A DNA stretch of 64,000 nt. Source: Dromiciops gliroides (Eukaryota > Chordata > Mammalia > Microbiotheria > Microbiotheriidae). Where the stretch lies: contig NC_057867.1 of NCBI RefSeq assembly GCF_019393635.1, forward strand, positions 71,613,492-71,677,491, written 5' to 3'. Positions 48,258 through 59,264 of the stretch are shown one piece after another. The notes under the pieces are model-generated. The model was not told the origin of the DNA and did no database searches. It worked only from the letters and a program-made list of their open reading frames with translations. How positions within the stretch are numbered: the stretch's first letter is position 1; every line of letters starts with the position of its first letter. The position numbers and the translations under genes are program-made.

Positions 48258-48894
48258 GCATAACAGACTGAAAGGCATAATGAGCCAGGATCAAAACCCA
48301 GCTCTATCACTTCTTAGGGGTGATCTGGGGAAGGTGCTTAGCCTGACCTCGATGGGCCTCAGGGGTCTCATCCGTAAAGTAATGTCAGGGCCTGATTGCC
48401 TTGTAAGGTTGGGAAACTCAAATAAAATAATGTATATAAAGTAATTTGAAATAAAGTGACATGGAAATGTAAATGATTATTAATAAGAGACTTTGGGAGG
48501 AGAAACAGTGCCTTAAATCATTACATTCTTAATCCCTGTAAGTAAGAATTTCTAGTACATTCACAGCCAGGACAGGGGAGGATCCTTATGTATCCTCATA
48601 GCACCTTGGCAGTCCTCGCCTCTAGGTTGGGTTCACCCTTGCCCTGGAAGTTAGTTTTCCAAATTAGAATGTTCTAAGTACAACACTGTGGTTTTAAAGG
48701 TGTTTTACTTCACAGACAAAACAGTTGCCCAATGATCACCACTTTTAAGTTTTCAAAGATTAGTATTTGATTCATGCTCAAATTAAGAACATTGGAATAA
48801 AATTAAAAGGCCCAGAGCCTAAAATAAATATGGCTCTGCCTAAGAAAAATCAAACTGTAGGCTAGTCCAAATGTTAATGCAAATTTAAAATCCA

Positions 48895-49050
48895 ATTCAG
48901 GGCATGGGCATTTAGAATGTAACCTCTTTGTGACCAGAGACTATGTATTATCCTTATGTATTTTGACCAGGTCTTTGTATTTTGTATTTTGCTCCCTGGC
49001 ACCTAGCACAGTGCCTGGAACAAGGCAGATGCTTAATAAAAGCTTCATAC
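48895..49050 (+). mobile_element. L2 3' tail
   Basis: Tail signature gcacctagcacagtgcctgg and gatgcttaataaaagcttca. Confidence 0.6.
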
Positions 49051-49280
49051 AAATTCAGACGACAACCATGATCCCAGCAGCCTAACGATGCATCATGCTA
49101 CCGACCTCTTCAGAGAGAGGTGAAGGGTGCACAACGAGAGAAATGTTTTTGTGAACATGACCAATGTGCTGACTATACATTTTTGTAATGGGTTTTATTT
49201 TCTTGTGTTCTCAGGAGGGAGGGGAATGGAAAGGAGAACGAGGAGGAGGAGGATTCTGGGTGTTTCAAATATATATATTT

Positions 49281-49424
49281 TTTTTTGCAGGGCAATGAGG
49301 GTTAAGTGACTTGCCCAGGGTCACACAGCTAGTAAGTGTCAAGTGTCTGAGGTCACATTTGAACTCAGGTCCTCCTGAATCCAGGGCCGGTGCTTTATCC
49401 ACTGCAGCACCACCTAGCTGCCCC
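49281..49424 (-). mobile_element. WSINE1-like SINE near POF1B module-1 exon
   Basis: Reverse-orientation full copy with a T-rich tail, about 120 bases downstream of the donor side of the POF1B exon at 49542. Confidence 0.88.
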
Positions 49425-49541
49425 AAAATATTTTTTCAAATGTTAACTTAGGTGAGCTGTATCACCTTCACCACTAAGCTTTGGGGGATGAGTAGGAATC
49501 TTTTGGGGGCTAGGAGGAGGTAACAAGACAAGTTCTCTTAC

Positions 49542-49616
49542 CTGTTCAATATTATGGGTTACGTGTAGAGTATTTGGGACACAAGTAGCTACTTTCAAGG
49601 TTGGAGAATGCAGTTC
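49542..49616 (-). CDS. POF1B: POF1B coding exon, E...Q module 1 (most 5' exon in window)
   Basis: POF1B is an actin-filament-binding protein of epithelial junctions; disruption is linked to X-linked premature ovarian failure. This 75-nt exon is the most 5' one found. It has acceptor ttctcttcacag and donor gtaaga, phase 0 at both ends, and encodes ELHSPTLKVATCVPNT then LHVTHNIEQ. The fourteen exons from here to 14281 join without a stop into about 496 residues. Human POF1B has about 589, so roughly 90 N-terminal residues, the start codon and the promoter are missing and probably lie beyond 64 kb. I saw no matching exon between 49.7 and 64 kb. Confidence 0.95.
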
Positions 49617-50039
49617 CTGTGAAGAGAAAAAAAAGCTCAGGCATTGTTTCTGGCATTCTTCTTTAACTGAGATGCACTTTTCCCCAGTGGGAAAAGTGCT
49701 TGATTTATTCTGATAGCTTTGTGAGCTTTAATAAGAAGGTAGCACTAGCTTCATGACTGTTTTCATGGTAATACCATTTTCTTGTCCAATTTGTGATTTG
49801 GGGGGGGGGTTTCTTTAGAGTTTTGCTAATATTGCCTAAATCACTGGTTGTCTTCAAATAAAGGCAGGATGACCGCTCATCAGGCTACACTGAAAAGGGG
49901 ATTCTTTTTCAGGTGCAGACAGGCCTCTGCAAAGTCTTCCAACTCAAATTCTAGGCCATGCAAGCCCAAGTAATTCCTATTCATCACACTTCAGCCCAAT
50001 TCTCCCAGTTGCTTCATCATTTCCTGCCTAGCATTGTGG

Positions 50040-50215
50040 GATGGATAAGGATAAGAGCTCTGGATCCAGCATTAGGAAGCTTGCACTTGAAAGCAGCCTC
50101 TGATAATTACTGGCCATGTGATCTTGGGCAAGTCACCTTGCTTCTCTAAGTGTCCATTTCCTCCTCTATATAATAATAACAATTTAAAAAATAACAATAA
50201 TAATACTTGAACTAC
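50040..50215 (+). mobile_element. MIR-like SINE
   Basis: Forward MIR: gagctctggatccagcatta, gccatgtgatcttgggcaag, then a diverged end with AT-rich repeats. Confidence 0.55.
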
Positions 50216-51174
50216 CTCCCTCCCAGGCTTGTGCTAAAGAAACGTGAGTTGTTGCTCTGCTTCAGATTGTAGGTCCTGGGGATCCAATACCACATAAAAT
50301 TTTGTGAGGGGAAAATGCTGGTTTTTAGACAATGATGAGAGAAATAAGGATAATACCTCAGAAAACTGGGGGAGACAGGGAGGGGTTTTATGGTAAGACT
50401 GAAATTCTCCATGTATTATTCCCATTTGTAATCAGCTAACAGCTTCGGGAACATTTTCCATAACCATAAACTATTTTTTCTTCTAGAGCAAGGGGTTATC
50501 TCCAGTCATAATCGGGGATTTGTAAAGGAAATAGTGACATCCTAATGCAAGAGGAAAGTTATGCTCTAGACATGACATGCTTTTTTTTTTTTTAATAACA
50601 AGAAGTCTCCATAAACTTGGATTGTAATATAGACAATATCTTTTCTTTTTTTTCTTTTGATTCACTCTATAAACATCTTTTTGCTTCCTTTCCCCTAGCA
50701 CTCCATCAGCCACAATACCCTGGGCTTAACTTTTGGAGTATGGACCTAGGTTGCCAACTAGGTACTTTGGAAAATACCTAAACAAACAAATGTAACAAAC
50801 TGCAAACTACAGGCAAATGAGAGGCCGCTTAAGAAGTCAGGTTCGTTCTGAGTTCTGTTTTTAGGAGAAGGTATAGGACTTGGCGGTGGAAGCCCTGGAT
50901 TCCAATCGAGGCTGTGGCACATACTTTAGCTGGGGCTGTTGGCCAAGCCAATGGATCCCCTGGAGAGCACATCTGCTCTGCTATCTGATGGGCACATCAC
51001 TCCCTGATGCTGCTGACTGATCTCAGCTCACATTCGTGGAAAGCTCTGAGGATTTCCCCAGGGCTTTCTTCCTAACAACCCCCTTTTTCCACCTCACTCT
51101 ACTGAGGGGTATCACCAAGGGAATGTAAAATTGGCCTCAGGAGGAGACAGACTTGCCAGAGAGCAAGGTTTCTT

Positions 51175-51752
51175 TTTTTTTATGTATAAGGTATTTTATT
51201 TTTTCCGTTACATGTAAAGATAGTTCTCAACTTTTGTTTATACAAGCTTTACAATTTCAGATTTTTCTCCCTCCCTCCCCCCTCCCCTAGACAGCAGGTA
51301 ATCTGATATAGGTTATATCTATATATCTATAGACATATACATATAGATAGATAGATATATATATACACACACACATATATATATATATACACATAATAAC
51401 ATTAATCCTATTTCTGCATTAATCCTGTTACAAGAGAAAAAATCAGAGCAGTGATGCAAAACCTCAAAATAGAAAAAAAAAAACCACAGCACCCAAAACA
51501 AAAGAAATAGTATGGTTCAATCAGCATCTATACTCCACAGTTCTTTTTTTTTTTCCTTGGATTTGGAGATCCTCTTCTATCATGAGTTCCCTGGAACTCT
51601 TCTGTACCATTGCATTGGTGAGAAGAATATAGTCCATCACAGTAGGTCAACACTCAATGTTGATGATACTGTGTACAATGTTCTTCTGGTTCTGCTCATC
51701 TCACTCATCATCAGCTCACATAAGACCCTCCAGGTTCCTCTGAACTCCTCCT
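51175..51752 (-). mobile_element. Antisense L1 3' end with 16-bp target-site duplication
   Basis: On the - strand it reads as a marsupial L1 3' end: C-rich block near 51.27 kb, ctttgtttatac stretch and a T-rich start at the left (the poly-A). A perfect 16-bp duplication GAGAGCAAGGTTTCTT lies at 51159-51174 and 51753-51768. A TATC/TACA microsatellite sits inside. Confidence 0.8.
51305..51395. repeat. TATC/TACA/TA compound microsatellite
   Basis: Mixed TATC, TAGA, TACA and TA units within the antisense L1 insertion at 51175-51752. Confidence 0.85.
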
Positions 51753-51786
51753 GAGAGCAAGGTTTCTTAACCTGAGTTTCATGAAA

Positions 51787-51933
51787 TTTTTTTTTTGGTG
51801 AGGCAATTGGGGTTAAGTGACTTGCCCAGGGTCACACAGCTAGTAAGTTGTCAAGTGTCTGAGGCCAGATTTGAACTCAGGTCCTCCTGACTCCAGGGCC
51901 GGTGCTCTATCCACTGTGCCACATAGCTGCCCC
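51787..51933 (-). mobile_element. WSINE1-like SINE
   Basis: Reverse-orientation full copy inside the hAT remnant. It reads the consensus from gtgaggcaattggggttaag to gccacatagctgcccc. Confidence 0.9.
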
Positions 51934-51967
51934 TTAAAGGATTTTGGTAGGGTGTCTTCTTTCTGGG

Positions 51968-52118
51968 TTTTTTTTTGGGGGGGGCAATGAGGGTTAAGTG
52001 ACTTGCCCAAAGTCATACAGCTAGGAAGTGTCAAGTGTTTGAGGCCAGATTTGAACTCAGGACCTCCTGACTCCAGGGCCAGTGCTTTATCCACTGTGCC
52101 ACCTAGCTACTAGCCCCC
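51968..52118 (-). mobile_element. WSINE1-like SINE
   Basis: Second reverse copy 34 bases from the previous one. It is more diverged (for example cttgcccaaagtcatacagc), so it probably inserted earlier. Confidence 0.88.
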
Positions 52119-52274
52119 GTGAAACTTTAAAAATATTTTGCTAACTGTATTTCAATATAACTGCCCAGCTGTGTATTTTATTTCTATGCAGTAAAAATAT
52201 ATTCTGAGAAGTGGGCTATAGGTTTCACCAGATGGTCTAAGGGGTCCATGACACAAAAAGGTTCAGAATCCCTG

Positions 52275-53291
52275 CTCCAGAGGATGTGGCAAAACCTGAC
52301 AAACTTGCCTAAACTAAAACCAACTGCACTGGGGCCTTTTCTACTTGTTTAAATGTATGCTATTATGACACACAGTGTAGGCAAAACTGTGTTCTTCCTA
52401 TGCCAAGGTATCTAACATTTAATTGACAAACTGACCTTTGTAAGAAAAGCCTTTAAAGGGAAGGGAATCTTCCACTTTTGTTCTGGAGAGACTAGAATGT
52501 TTATTCCTTAGGAACAAGCCTCAGACAGCTGCCTCGAATCCTTGACTAGGTGTATGACCTGGAACATGTGACTCAGCTGCAGCTTTCTCAGCTGTATAAT
52601 CTCTGTACACCTTAATTCAGAGGGCGAGTGTTTTATTAAATCTACATGGGAATATTTGGAGATATATTTTGAAAGGAAATAGCAATACTCAATGAGGTGG
52701 TTTAACATCATTTAAGAAACAAACTGAGCCTCGGAGGAAAGCTGAGAAAATGATGCTTCCTTTTTGGCAGAGGTGTGGGACAAAGGCTGTGAAATAGTGC
52801 TACATATGTGACTGATGTGTTAATTGGTATTCCTGAATTGTTCCTTCCCTTTAAAAAAATCTTTTTAACAAGGGAGGGCTCACTAGGTTAAAGGAAAAGA
52901 CAAAGATAAATTTGGCAATGAAAATAATATGAAAAAAAATTTAATATCATTAAAAAGATTTTTTAAATAATCAAGCAGATCAGGGTTTGTGCAAAGATGT
53001 AAAAAGTATAAGTTTAAATTAAAGGGGAGCACTTGCTAAATATAGCTTTTGTCTTGTCAATCTGGTACCAGATAGTTTTGATAATGATGGCTTTCTTTGT
53101 AATATCCTTCTGACTTTTTTCCTCATTTATCTCTCTCTATATTTGTGATCAGATAAATTTTGCTATTTTGTCTAACTTTGTAATATCTTTTCGGCAATTT
53201 CACTGGTACAACAGTAAATCTGTAGAGAAATTTAGGTATTCTTACTATCAAATGAGTGATCCATGCATCCTGCATATCTCTAGATTAGGTC
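52275..53291. other. POF1B: POF1B upstream intron, no recognised feature
   Basis: AT-rich sequence, with possible worn repeat at 52.5-52.6 kb (MIR-like). No exon with POF1B character was found. Confidence 0.35.
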
Positions 53292-53306
53292 AATGAATTA
53301 TTCTTT

Positions 53307-53449
53307 TTTTTGGTGAGGCAATTGGGGTTAAGTGACTTGCCCACGGTCACACAGCTAGTAAGTGTCAAGTGTCTAAGGCCGGATTTGAACTAAGGTCCTC
53401 CTGACTCCAGGGCGGGTGCTCTATTCACTGCGCCACATAGCTGCCCCGA
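53307..53449 (-). mobile_element. WSINE1-like SINE
   Basis: Reverse-orientation full copy. A perfect 15-bp duplication AATGAATTATTCTTT lies at 53292 and 53450. Confidence 0.92.
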
Positions 53450-53464
53450 AATGAATTATTCTTT

Positions 53465-53802
53465 AAGGCAGCACAGATAATGAATCAATATCAATACTAC
53501 ATAATCACTGAACAGCGTAACATCTAAATACTTCAAGCAAAGTTAGTGGGATTGTAAGGAGAAAGAAATAGCAAAACTATAACAGTCAGGGAGTTGGATG
53601 TATCTTTTTCAGACCTAGACAAATCTAATAAAAAAAATCAACAAGAAAAAACTTAAAGGCCCAAATAGATTTTTGGAAATGAGAGATGATAGATCTCTTG
53701 AAACTACTGAATAGAACAGAAAAGATTATATACTTCTTAGCTGGGCATGGTACCTTTACAAAAACTGATTGTAAAGTCAGCTATTAAAAACTTCACAATT
53801 GG
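53465..53802 (+). mobile_element. L1 ORF2 fragment, degenerate
   Basis: Resembles the L1 ORF2 endonuclease region (the stretch atacttcttagctgggcatg followed by a lysine/aspartate-rich reading). No open frame survives. The identification is by recollection. Confidence 0.5.
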
Positions 53803-53834
53803 TTCTCTATCCACTGTGCCACCTAGCTGCCCCT
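53803..53834 (-). mobile_element. WSINE1-like SINE head fragment
   Basis: Only the reverse complement of the first about 32 bases of the SINE is present (tctatccactgtgccaccta), lying between two L1 fragments. Confidence 0.7.
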
Positions 53835-54110
53835 CCCGCAAGGAATTTTACTGACAGTAAGAAAAGACTCAAATATACAAAAATCTTCAAGGTTACATTG
53901 TGATGCCCAAAAGCTAGAAATAAATTATATTCTCAATAATTAAGGGATGGCAGAAGAAACTGTGGTATAATAATGCAAAAGAATAATGACATGCTAAAAT
54001 AAGTAATGAATATGAAGAATTCAGAGAAACATAGGAAGGCATATGAAATAACGCAAAGTGGAGAAAGGAGAACTGCAGAAACAATACACATAATGACTGA
54101 AATACTAGAA
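53835..54110 (+). mobile_element. L1 3' region fragment, degenerate
   Basis: Contains gcccaaaagctagaaataaa, the block around ggcagaagaaactgtggtat and agaattcagagaaacatagg, corresponding to the end of L1 ORF2 in an older subfamily. Confidence 0.55.
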
Positions 54111-54636
54111 ATAAAGTCAATCCTGAGTGACAACAACCCTCAAGTCATGTAGGATAGATAATGTTGGTCTTATATTTCTCCAAGTTAGAAACCACATTCT
54201 TCCTTTATGTGAGGCCTGGACTAGGCTAGTCTAGAGGCACTCATCATCAGATTGACCATGCTGGGATGAATTTTTTAGCTACAACTTTCAAAGGCCTTCT
54301 GCTCAGACTTAGAGGAGTTCAATCTATGTCAACTGAGGAAATGTCCAAACTGATGAAATCACAGGTCACTGAGTATATCAGAATTTTAGTAACAGATAGT
54401 GAGCTTTATAGAGTTGATAAACCAGGTAAAGTGAAAATTGAGAGGCAGTACAGTATATGATTTTACAAACAACATTGACTTGGTTACTTAATATCTCCGT
54501 GTGACCTTTAGTTAACATTCTTGGGGTCTTCCCATACATAAAATGAAGAGGTTCTACTTGCAGCTTTGAATCTACAAATCACGTACCAAAGACAATGGGG
54601 ATAACGTGCCAATTATAGCAGATGATTCAATTTAAT

Positions 54637-54693
54637 TTTTTTTTTTTGCGGGGCAATGGGGGTTAAGTGACTTGCCCAGGGTCACACAGCTAG
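54637..54693 (-). mobile_element. WSINE1-like SINE, strongly 5' truncated
   Basis: Only the 3' 45 or so bases and the poly-A (as T) remain, with a 9-bp duplication CAATTTAAT at 54628 and 54694. Confidence 0.85.
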
Positions 54694-55109
54694 CAATTTA
54701 ATATTTATTAAGCACCTACCGTATGTACACAGTCCTGTGTTGATAGAATTACAACACTTGAAAAAGAACAATAGATGACAGGCTTTGGAAGGAAAATTTG
54801 GAAATTGATTTTCTAGCTGCTGAGGTGGGAAAATCATCCCATGTGGGAAAATTTATCAATCCATAAGGGGTAGTGAACTACAGCATAATTTCAGGCCAAT
54901 CAGAACAGAAATAATTATTGGAATCTTTTTGTTATCTCCACAAAGGTGTAGAATATGAACAAGGAATGAAAAGAAACTACAAGAGTAAAACACAGAAAGG
55001 GCCACTGAGGGATGTTTTGATAAAATAAAACATTTCAATTTGGAATATTAAAGTTAATTTATATAGAAACAAAAGGCAACTTGAAAAATGATAATTAAGG
55101 GAGACATTA

Positions 55110-55300
55110 TGGCAAGAAGACTAGATTGAGAATTATAAAACCTGGATTCTAGTCTCAGTTCTGCCATTAAGTTGCCAAGCAACTTTGACAAGGTCACTTA
55201 ACCTTGTCTGTAAAAGGGGATAATAAACTCCTGCCTCAAGTACCTCACAGGAACAACTAAAATAAGGAATGTATTTTGAAAACTGTAATATGCTAGCCAA
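55110..55300 (+). mobile_element. MIR-like SINE
   Basis: Forward MIR: aaacctggattctagtctca, caaggtcacttaaccttgtc, gtacctcacaggaacaacta. Confidence 0.55.
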
Positions 55301-55843
55301 ATATAAGAAATTATCATCATTATATAGGATCATTATATAGGATTGTTCATCACCTATGTAAATAACCAGACAAAAATTAACTCTATATAAGTAAAGATAT
55401 GGGGATGGAAAAATACAAGTATGTTTAAAGAATAAAAACACATCTATTTTGGTTAAAGAGGAAAGTGGGTAAAGGCCAAGGGGAGAATAGGGCTAGAAAG
55501 AGAGGCTAAGGCCAGCTTCCAGCTTTTATTTGCTGGGCAATGGAGAGCAATTAAAGATCTTTGAGTAAGATAATAAATATGTGTGTATAAATGTGAAGAT
55601 ATATAATCACAATGTGGAAATTCTGAAATATTTTAGATAGAATCTAAGCACATACTGCTTAGATTAGAAAAAAAATATTAATGAAGACAATGCTACCTGG
55701 AGTGTTTCTGAAATGTGCAATACTATGAAGAAGACCCCCAAATTAGCAGCAACAACTTTTTGTTGTACTCTCTTCACCTCCAAAGAAAAAGGAAGGAAAG
55801 AAGGGACAATAGCATTCTTGAGTGCTTTTATGGCTTACTTTTA

Positions 55844-56002
55844 GGTTTTGTTTTTTTTTTTTTTTTTTGCGGGGCAATTGGGGTTAAGTGACTTGCCCAG
55901 GGTCACACAGCTAGTAAGTGTTAAGTGTCTGAGGCCGGATTTGAACTCAGGTACTCCTGAATCCAGGGCCAGTGCTCTATCCACTGCGCCATCTAGCTGC
56001 CC
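55844..56002 (-). mobile_element. WSINE1-like SINE
   Basis: Reverse-orientation full copy with a long T tail. A perfect 15-bp duplication TATGGCTTACTTTTA lies at 55829 and 56003. Confidence 0.93.
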
Positions 56003-56075
56003 TATGGCTTACTTTTAAAATAGTTCTTCCACAATTCTTCCAGGTAGGTCATGTAGGCACTAAAATCTTTATCTT

Positions 56076-56222
56076 TTTTTTTTTTTTAAGTGAGGCAATT
56101 GGGGCTAAGTGACTTGCCCAGGGTCACACAGCTAGTAAGTGTTAGGTGTCTGAGGCCAGATTTGAACTCAGGTACTCCTGACTCCAGGGCTGGTGCTCTA
56201 TCCACTGCTCCACCTAGCTGCC
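56076..56222 (-). mobile_element. WSINE1-like SINE
   Basis: Reverse-orientation full copy only about 75 bases from the previous one. A perfect 18-bp duplication CACTAAAATCTTTATCTT lies at 56058 and 56223. Confidence 0.93.
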
Positions 56223-57066
56223 CACTAAAATCTTTATCTTAAAGGTGAGTATCCTCAGAGAGGATCCATGGTCTCCTAGCTAGCAAGGGTTAGAGCCAAG
56301 TTTTCATATCCTTCAATCAAAATATTATACAAGGTGTTTGTTCATCATACTCAATTTGAAAGCTATATACTGATCATGTGAACTCCATGATAAATTAAAC
56401 TTATCATAGTCCCACTGAAAGCAAGTCAATAAATAATACATCCTTCAAAGAACCCGAAACCTAAACCAGTGTGTCCTACTAGAGGAGAGAGAACTCTCTC
56501 CACAAACTGGCTCAAGCTAACCAAGATAGGAGGAGAACATAAGATTACTAGAAAATGATACAATAAAAGATCGGAAATATCAACATTTTAGAGTAATGAG
56601 TAAAAATACAAAATCACTCATTCAACTATAAAATAAGGATAAATATACCAAATCCAGATGTTTGATGGGGCTCAAGAATTAAACTAGAGTAATAACTGAC
56701 TTAGGAAATGGGTTCCTTACATTTCTTTTATATGGAACTCTTTCAAGAGGCAGAGCTTTTCTATTTTCTGTTCAAAAAGAAAGCAATGAAGTAGAAAATC
56801 CACAAATAACCTCAATTTAGTGATGTTATTATCATATTGCTCACCCAGTCTCTACCAGAAAAGCTACTAAGCAGCCACATGTATGGGTGATTTAAGGTTC
56901 CAACACAGCAGAATGATCCCACAAGGAAGAGAAGATGCCCTTGTAGCTAAACTGGTCTCATCACTTCTCTCCTTGCAGCAGGTCTGTGCCATCTGGACAA
57001 AAGTAATGTGGTAATTTGTCTTCCACATATATACTCCTCCTCCTCCTCCAGCTCCTCCTCCTCCTT

Positions 57067-57213
57067 CTTTTTTTTTTTGCAGGGCAATGAGGGTTAAGTG
57101 ACTTGCCCAGGGTCACACAGCTAGTAAGTGTCAAGTGTCTGAGACTGGATTTGAACTCAGGTCCTTCTGAATCCAGGCTCGATGCTTTACCTACTGCGCC
57201 ATCTAGCTGCCCT
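57067..57213 (-). mobile_element. WSINE1-like SINE
   Basis: Reverse-orientation full copy, inserted at the end of a CTC-rich tract. Confidence 0.9.
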
Positions 57214-57442
57214 GTCCTCCAGAATTCAACTTAGAGGCAAAAGAATCTGGTCCACTATCAAATGCTTACACATTCAATTCTCCATGCACTGAAGATTCAG
57301 GACATGGCATTCTACTTTGAGAAAATTTGGTGCCCCTTCTTCCTTTGTTATGGGTCTAATTTAACTGATAGTGAAAATTGCCTGTATCTGCAACATAATA
57401 GCTTCCATTTATTTATATGTGATTAGCCTTGGATAAATTTTT

Positions 57443-57594
57443 TTTTTTAATTTTTTTTTAGTGAGGCAATTGGGGTTAAGTGACTTGCCCAGGGTCACAC
57501 AGCTAGTAAGTGTTAAGTGTCTGAGGCCGGATTTGAACTCAGGTACTCCTGACTCCAGGGCCGGTGCTCTATCCACTGCGCCACCTAGCTGCCC
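57443..57594 (-). mobile_element. WSINE1-like SINE
   Basis: Reverse-orientation full copy. A perfect 15-bp duplication CTTGGATAAATTTTT lies at 57428 and 57595. Confidence 0.93.
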
Positions 57595-58041
57595 CTTGGA
57601 TAAATTTTTAATGTTTAATTCAGAAATGGCTTGAATTTGTAATAAACAGGTAAGAGGCAGGCCACCAAGTAATCTTTAATCACTGTGCTACTTTAAAAAG
57701 AAAAAAAAACAAGGTTCAAGTTTAAAGAGCATGGGAACTTCCAAATTTTTATAAGGACATTTAGGTCAGCAAAGATTTGAGGTCAATTTCTTTTGTTCTA
57801 GGCTTTTGAACATACGCGGTATGTCCTTTCGAAAACTGCTTAAATGCTTTCTTCATTAGTAATTTGGGGCTACCATATTCCTTCCTAATGAACCTTTCAA
57901 AAACATGTACTTGAATCCTTCACCTGTCAAAAGAAACTATTTTACTCTATTCATTTAGTCTATTATGTTTTCACTTTGTCTATGACTTTAAAAACTTTTG
58001 TGTAATAATTTTTATAACTCAAAAGACAATTTATCATTTGT

Positions 58042-58183
58042 TTTTAAGTGAGGCAATGGGGGTTAAGTGACTTGCCTAGGGTCACACAGCTAGTAAGTGT
58101 TAAGTGTCTGAGGCTGGATTTCAACCCAGGTACTCCTGACTCCAGGGCCGGTGCTCTATCCACTGCGCCACCTAGCTGCCCCC
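58042..58183 (-). mobile_element. WSINE1-like SINE
   Basis: Reverse-orientation full copy. A perfect 17-bp duplication GACAATTTATCATTTGT lies at 58025 and 58184. Confidence 0.94.
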
Positions 58184-58918
58184 GACAATTTATCATTTGT
58201 AATTTTCCTAGAAGCATTTCATATGTTTCATACATACAGACAGGCAGACAGACATTTTCTTTCTTTTCAGAATGTCCCCTATAAGTCATATTAAAAGTCT
58301 AAACTTGCACAGCTTTCTCCCATGCCCTGGAAAGATACAAGAAAACTGATGAGGATGAGAACTGAGACATAGATATCCAAAGAATACGAAGTCTTTGCTT
58401 TCAATATTCCATGATGAAATATGTGGCAACAAAGACAGGGTTACTCTATGTGGCCAAACAGAAAATTGTTCATTATATCACATTATATCACAGCTTGGTA
58501 TGTTGTACCAAGACAGAGTGCCGCGGGAACATTTACACTAAGTGAATTTTCTTTAAAATATTCCTTTAAAAGCCACTCATCAAGGTAAGTTTCCATTTGA
58601 ATGAATCGTCTTCACAGCATAGGAGGTCCTTTTCTTAGAATGTTTTATGAGAAGGAGAAGCGCATCCCTGAGGTTAGTGCTGAAATGCTGAACTCTGTTG
58701 AATATCAGGGGTAACTTTACTCTCTCCTGGTTTTCCTCCTGCCTATTTAATCAATCACTCCTTCTCAATCTCAGATTTTCATTTAGGTCACTCCTAATAA
58801 ATATCACCTTACTGATGTCATTAGTCCTTTTCAAGAAAGAAGCCACTTCCAGTTGGAAACTACTCCTCCATATCTTCAACATATTTATTCTATCATTGGT
58901 TTGTTTTTTTTTTTAAAT

Positions 58919-59063
58919 GGGCAGCTAGGTGGCACAGTGGATAGAGCACCAGCCCTAGATTCAGGAGGACCTGAGTTCAGATCCAGCCTCAGACACTTAA
59001 CACTTACTAGCTGTGTGACCCTGGGCAAGTCACTTAACTCCAATTGCCTCAACAACAAAAAAT
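58919..59063 (+). mobile_element. WSINE1-like SINE
   Basis: Forward full copy starting gggcagctaggtggcacagt and ending in an A-rich tail. It is the only forward copy between 49 and 64 kb. Confidence 0.9.
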
Positions 59064-59109
59064 GGGACAATTAACTCTTGTCTCATGTAGTTTTCATTTA
59101 TGATTTCTT

Positions 59110-59262
59110 GAAATATAGCTCTGAAAAATCAGGCTTTGATTAGGGCCCATTGGGACTCAAATGGAGCTAGCTGAGCATGCCTCACTTAAATCCAACCTAC
59201 TTGCAAGTCATCACCCTGCTGATGTGATTAGTTTTCTTTGAAGGACAAACAACAACTAAACA
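59110..59262 (+). mobile_element. Marsupial SINE with LINE-type tail, fragment
   Basis: Contains gcctcacttaaatccaacct, gatgtgattagttttctttg and the ending gaaggacaaacaacaactaa. This tail resembles that of the element at 60854. I believe it is RTE-related, but this is from memory. Confidence 0.5.
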
Positions 59263-59264
59263 GG

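Larger units (their letters stand above)
51158..52274. mobile_element. hAT-type DNA transposon remnant hosting three insertions
   Basis: Left end caaggtttcttaacc is inverse to the right end ggttcagaatccctg. The body includes the gtattttatttctatgcag stretch. It contains an antisense L1 and two SINEs, so the original element was probably only some 230 bp. The left end is duplicated by the L1 target-site duplication. Confidence 0.5.
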
